This document shows, in pieces, positions 61,613 through 64,000 of a stretch of 64,000 nucleotides of DNA. The stretch spans positions 620,001 to 684,000 of the forward strand of contig VYZI01000002.1 in NCBI GenBank assembly GCA_013397695.1, given 5' to 3'. The DNA comes from Centropus unirufus. Its lineage: Eukaryota; Chordata; Aves; Cuculiformes; Centropidae. Under the pieces are notes generated by a model, which did no database searches, had not been told where the DNA came from, and was given only the letters and a program-made list of their open reading frames with translations. A program made the position numbers and the translations under genes. Positions within the stretch are counted from its first letter, which is position 1. Each line of letters starts with the position of its first letter.

Positions 61613-64000
61613 GATGTATCTCAGCTGGATCTTATTTTAAATACCTAGGGTATGGGAAGGACAGACAGCAGATCAAGCAACGTTCACTTGAGCTCATAAG
61701 GAAAAGTTTCTGCTGAAAAAAAAAAAGAAAAACAAAAAAACCCCACCAAACCTGAATTAAGTGGCTTGAAATTAATGACAAAACTAAAGGCACTGCACCT
61801 CACTTTAAAGATTAAATTGCATTTCATTAAAGATTCTGCTTCAATTATTTTTCACAAAACCAAATAATGAAAAGGGAAAAAAAAATAAGATATATATTCA
61901 TGGAAGAACTAACTGTCCACAGTCACGTCTTGACAAATACTCAGAAGTTAATGATTTCATTTAATCGATTTCTTTCCTTTGAGATAAATAAGCAATTGTT
62001 TTTCCAGCAGGTAATCATTTGTCTGGACAATAATTAATCCAGAGTAAGGTTCTGAAAAGAATTAGTTTAAGTGTAGCTAAACTGATGAAAATTGCTTTTG
62101 AACAACCCACATGTTCATTTCTCAAAGTTTGTGCATAAAGAATTCAATCTAAATTTGTTGGAATTATTTACCATCTTCTTTTGAGTGGTCTTACAAGCTA
62201 GATCTATTAAGTTCAGTGAAGATAACGTTGTTTATATCTCTTGAACCCCATATATAAAACACTAGCTAAAGAACCTCTCATATGTGCCTCCATTCTCATT
62301 TATTGAGGGTGAGTCCATCAGTAAATTACACAACAGGAGCAGGCTGTTTCCCTGGGTCTCTTCCCTAGAGTGTCTCCCCATGGTAATTTTTTCTTTAAAG
62401 CTTCTTCTGTATCAGCTAAATTGAACAGGGCCCTAATATCCCTGCAGGTGTGGTTACTTGGTAAATATTCACCAGTTTTTTGGACTAGTTTTAATTTGTG
62501 TGGTATTCCAGCATCTTCAGCAGAGTGTTTTCAAACCTATTCGCTAGTTGACTAATAAGTGCATACCACCCCCTTTCAACATATTTTTAAAAAAGGGTTC
62601 CATGAATAATTTTTTAATACATACTAAATACTTGCCTATAGGTTCATCAATAATTAATGCTCTGGTGAATCATTAGATCCCCAAATAACATTCAGGCACA
62701 TGAAAACATTCATGAGCAAGTAGTCTCTTTAATTAACTGGCTCAACTCAAAGCCCTGCTAACTCAGTCTGCACATGAAAGTCAAGATCCAGCCCTAAAGC
62801 AGCATCAAGTGCAATAATTGAGCCCCACTTAGAGAGTTCAGGAATGCTGATAATGATGCACAACCTTGCACATTGATAAGCATGTTGGTTTCATAGCACA
62901 AACTGTAAGAAAGTGAAAGAACAATTTAGCCTTGCATGCAGCCTAATCTTGGACACACAAGATTTGTTTCTATTCAAGAAGCTCGTTATGAGGGTAAGCA
63001 TGGGAAACAGCTGGCTAAGAGCAATCCTTGAGGAGAAAGCCCAAAGGTCATGCTATGATCTGCAAGTCAGTTTGATGACTTTAAGAGGAACACTGCAATG
63101 GCATGCATAAACAGGAACATATCCCACAATCATTTGTTCAGCAAATTTTTTCCCAGTGCAAACCTGGAGATCTATTCCCACATCAGTCAATTTATTGGAA
63201 TGCTACTGGGGCAGAGTCCAGAGTGCTGAAATATCAGAAGCCAAAAAATATAAGGGGTGCATAAAGGTCTGCTGTTACATACGCTTAGAAGAGACAAAGG
63301 AAAGACATTACAGTGCTCTTGTAAAAAGCAACAGTCAGAAATAAAAGAACCAATCCCTTTCCCAGCCAGCTGTTTTTGCTCATCATGAATAAGCCTGAAA
63401 TTGTATGCAAACTTTTTTTTCTTTCAGGTTGTTTTCATTTGGAAATTCTTTGGTTAATATATAAATAAGCCTCACAAATTTAGGCAAATTATATAAAGGT
63501 ATCCATATACTTCCACACTTAGAATTCTACAGCTAGTCAGAAGTGACATATAAATAGTTAGTCTTGTATCACATGGAGAGGGTTCAAGTCTCAAGAGGGT
63601 TAGAGCCTAATAATTATTTGCCCTTAAATTAAACAGTTCATGAGACAAAGCAGTATTAGAGAACAGAAATCAGACCTGCAAATTTGTTTTGTTCACCTTG
63701 CCCAGCACAGAAAGGGATCAATAAATTTTCCTGCACTATAGGCAGCACAGGGGAAAAATTGCGGAGAAACTGGCTAGCTATTGCTTCACACCAAAAATAG
63801 GTGAGTCCAAATATTAGTCATTTATATTGAATGCATGATTACCAAAAAAAGAAATACTGATAGGAACAAAGTTTCTAAATATTCCCAGCAGTCTTTGGAT
63901 CTGTTTAAATCATTATGGAAAACAGCACACTGAGAACTACATCTCTTCTTCCTCTAGCTCCATCAGTCTTCCAGTCAAGCGAATATGCAGAGATTCTCTT
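61613..64000. other. Non-coding stretch to the end of the window
   Basis: No gene or mobile element recognised. An A-rich tract (11 A, G, 5 A, C, 7 A) lies at 61716-61740. Parts at about 61940-62180 and 62640-62870 contain several homeodomain-type TAATTA or ATTAAT motifs and are possible regulatory elements, unproven. Small open frames at 62913-63110 and 63156-63344 have no domains. Confidence 0.65.

Noticed and set aside
61716..61740. Poly(A) tail of a processed pseudogene or SINE
   Set aside because: No body of a retrocopy is recognisable upstream and no target duplication is visible.
1..64000. CRISPR array, bacterial operon, phage or toxin system
   Set aside because: No regularly spaced repeats, no ribosome-binding-site-led gene series and no long open frames; the CR1 content shows a vertebrate nuclear genome.

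Overview
The window reads as non-coding nuclear DNA from a bird, most likely a chromosome arm of ordinary AT-rich composition, either intergenic or inside a very large intron. The evidence is the repeat content. At least eight separate copies of the CR1 LINE retrotransposon are recognisable, some with the CR1 3' terminus (a 'ccttccaaccc' block followed by short direct repeats of the type ATTCTATG) and with remnants of the CR1 reverse transcriptase frame. Density and sequence of these copies fit birds; a crocodilian or turtle source is less likely but not excluded. The species cannot be named from the sequence alone.

Layout: 1-4259 has no recognised gene or repeat; 4260-5660 is the longest CR1 copy (+); 6841-7557 is an internally deleted CR1 (+); 7558-24786 is a long stretch without recognised mobile elements, holding a polypurine tract (15048-15088), a perfect inverted repeat (16634-16684) and an 85-nt polypyrimidine tract (17806-17890); 24787-25236 is a CR1 3' end (-); 28383-28476 is a run of N (assembly gap); 29464-31262 is one CR1 (+) split by an insertion of about 894 bp (29698-30591) with the terminal bases and short target duplication expected of a solo LTR; 33804-34530 is an old, internally deleted CR1 (-); 39728-40068 is a CR1 3' end (+); 49461-49936 is a CR1 piece that has lost its 3' end (+); 61437-61612 is an old CR1 3' fragment (-). 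The rest is unique-looking AT-rich sequence with homopolymer runs.

I found no host protein-coding gene, no rRNA or tRNA gene, no CRISPR array and no operon-like organisation. Open frames longer than about 110 codons are either CR1 reverse-transcriptase remnants or isolated frames without recognisable domains. No gene system acts together here. The most informative structure is the nested insertion in the 29-31 kb CR1, together with the degenerate ~30-bp tandem repeat inside it. No previously undescribed biological system is evident to me; the candidate regulatory stretches listed are suggestions that need a conservation test.
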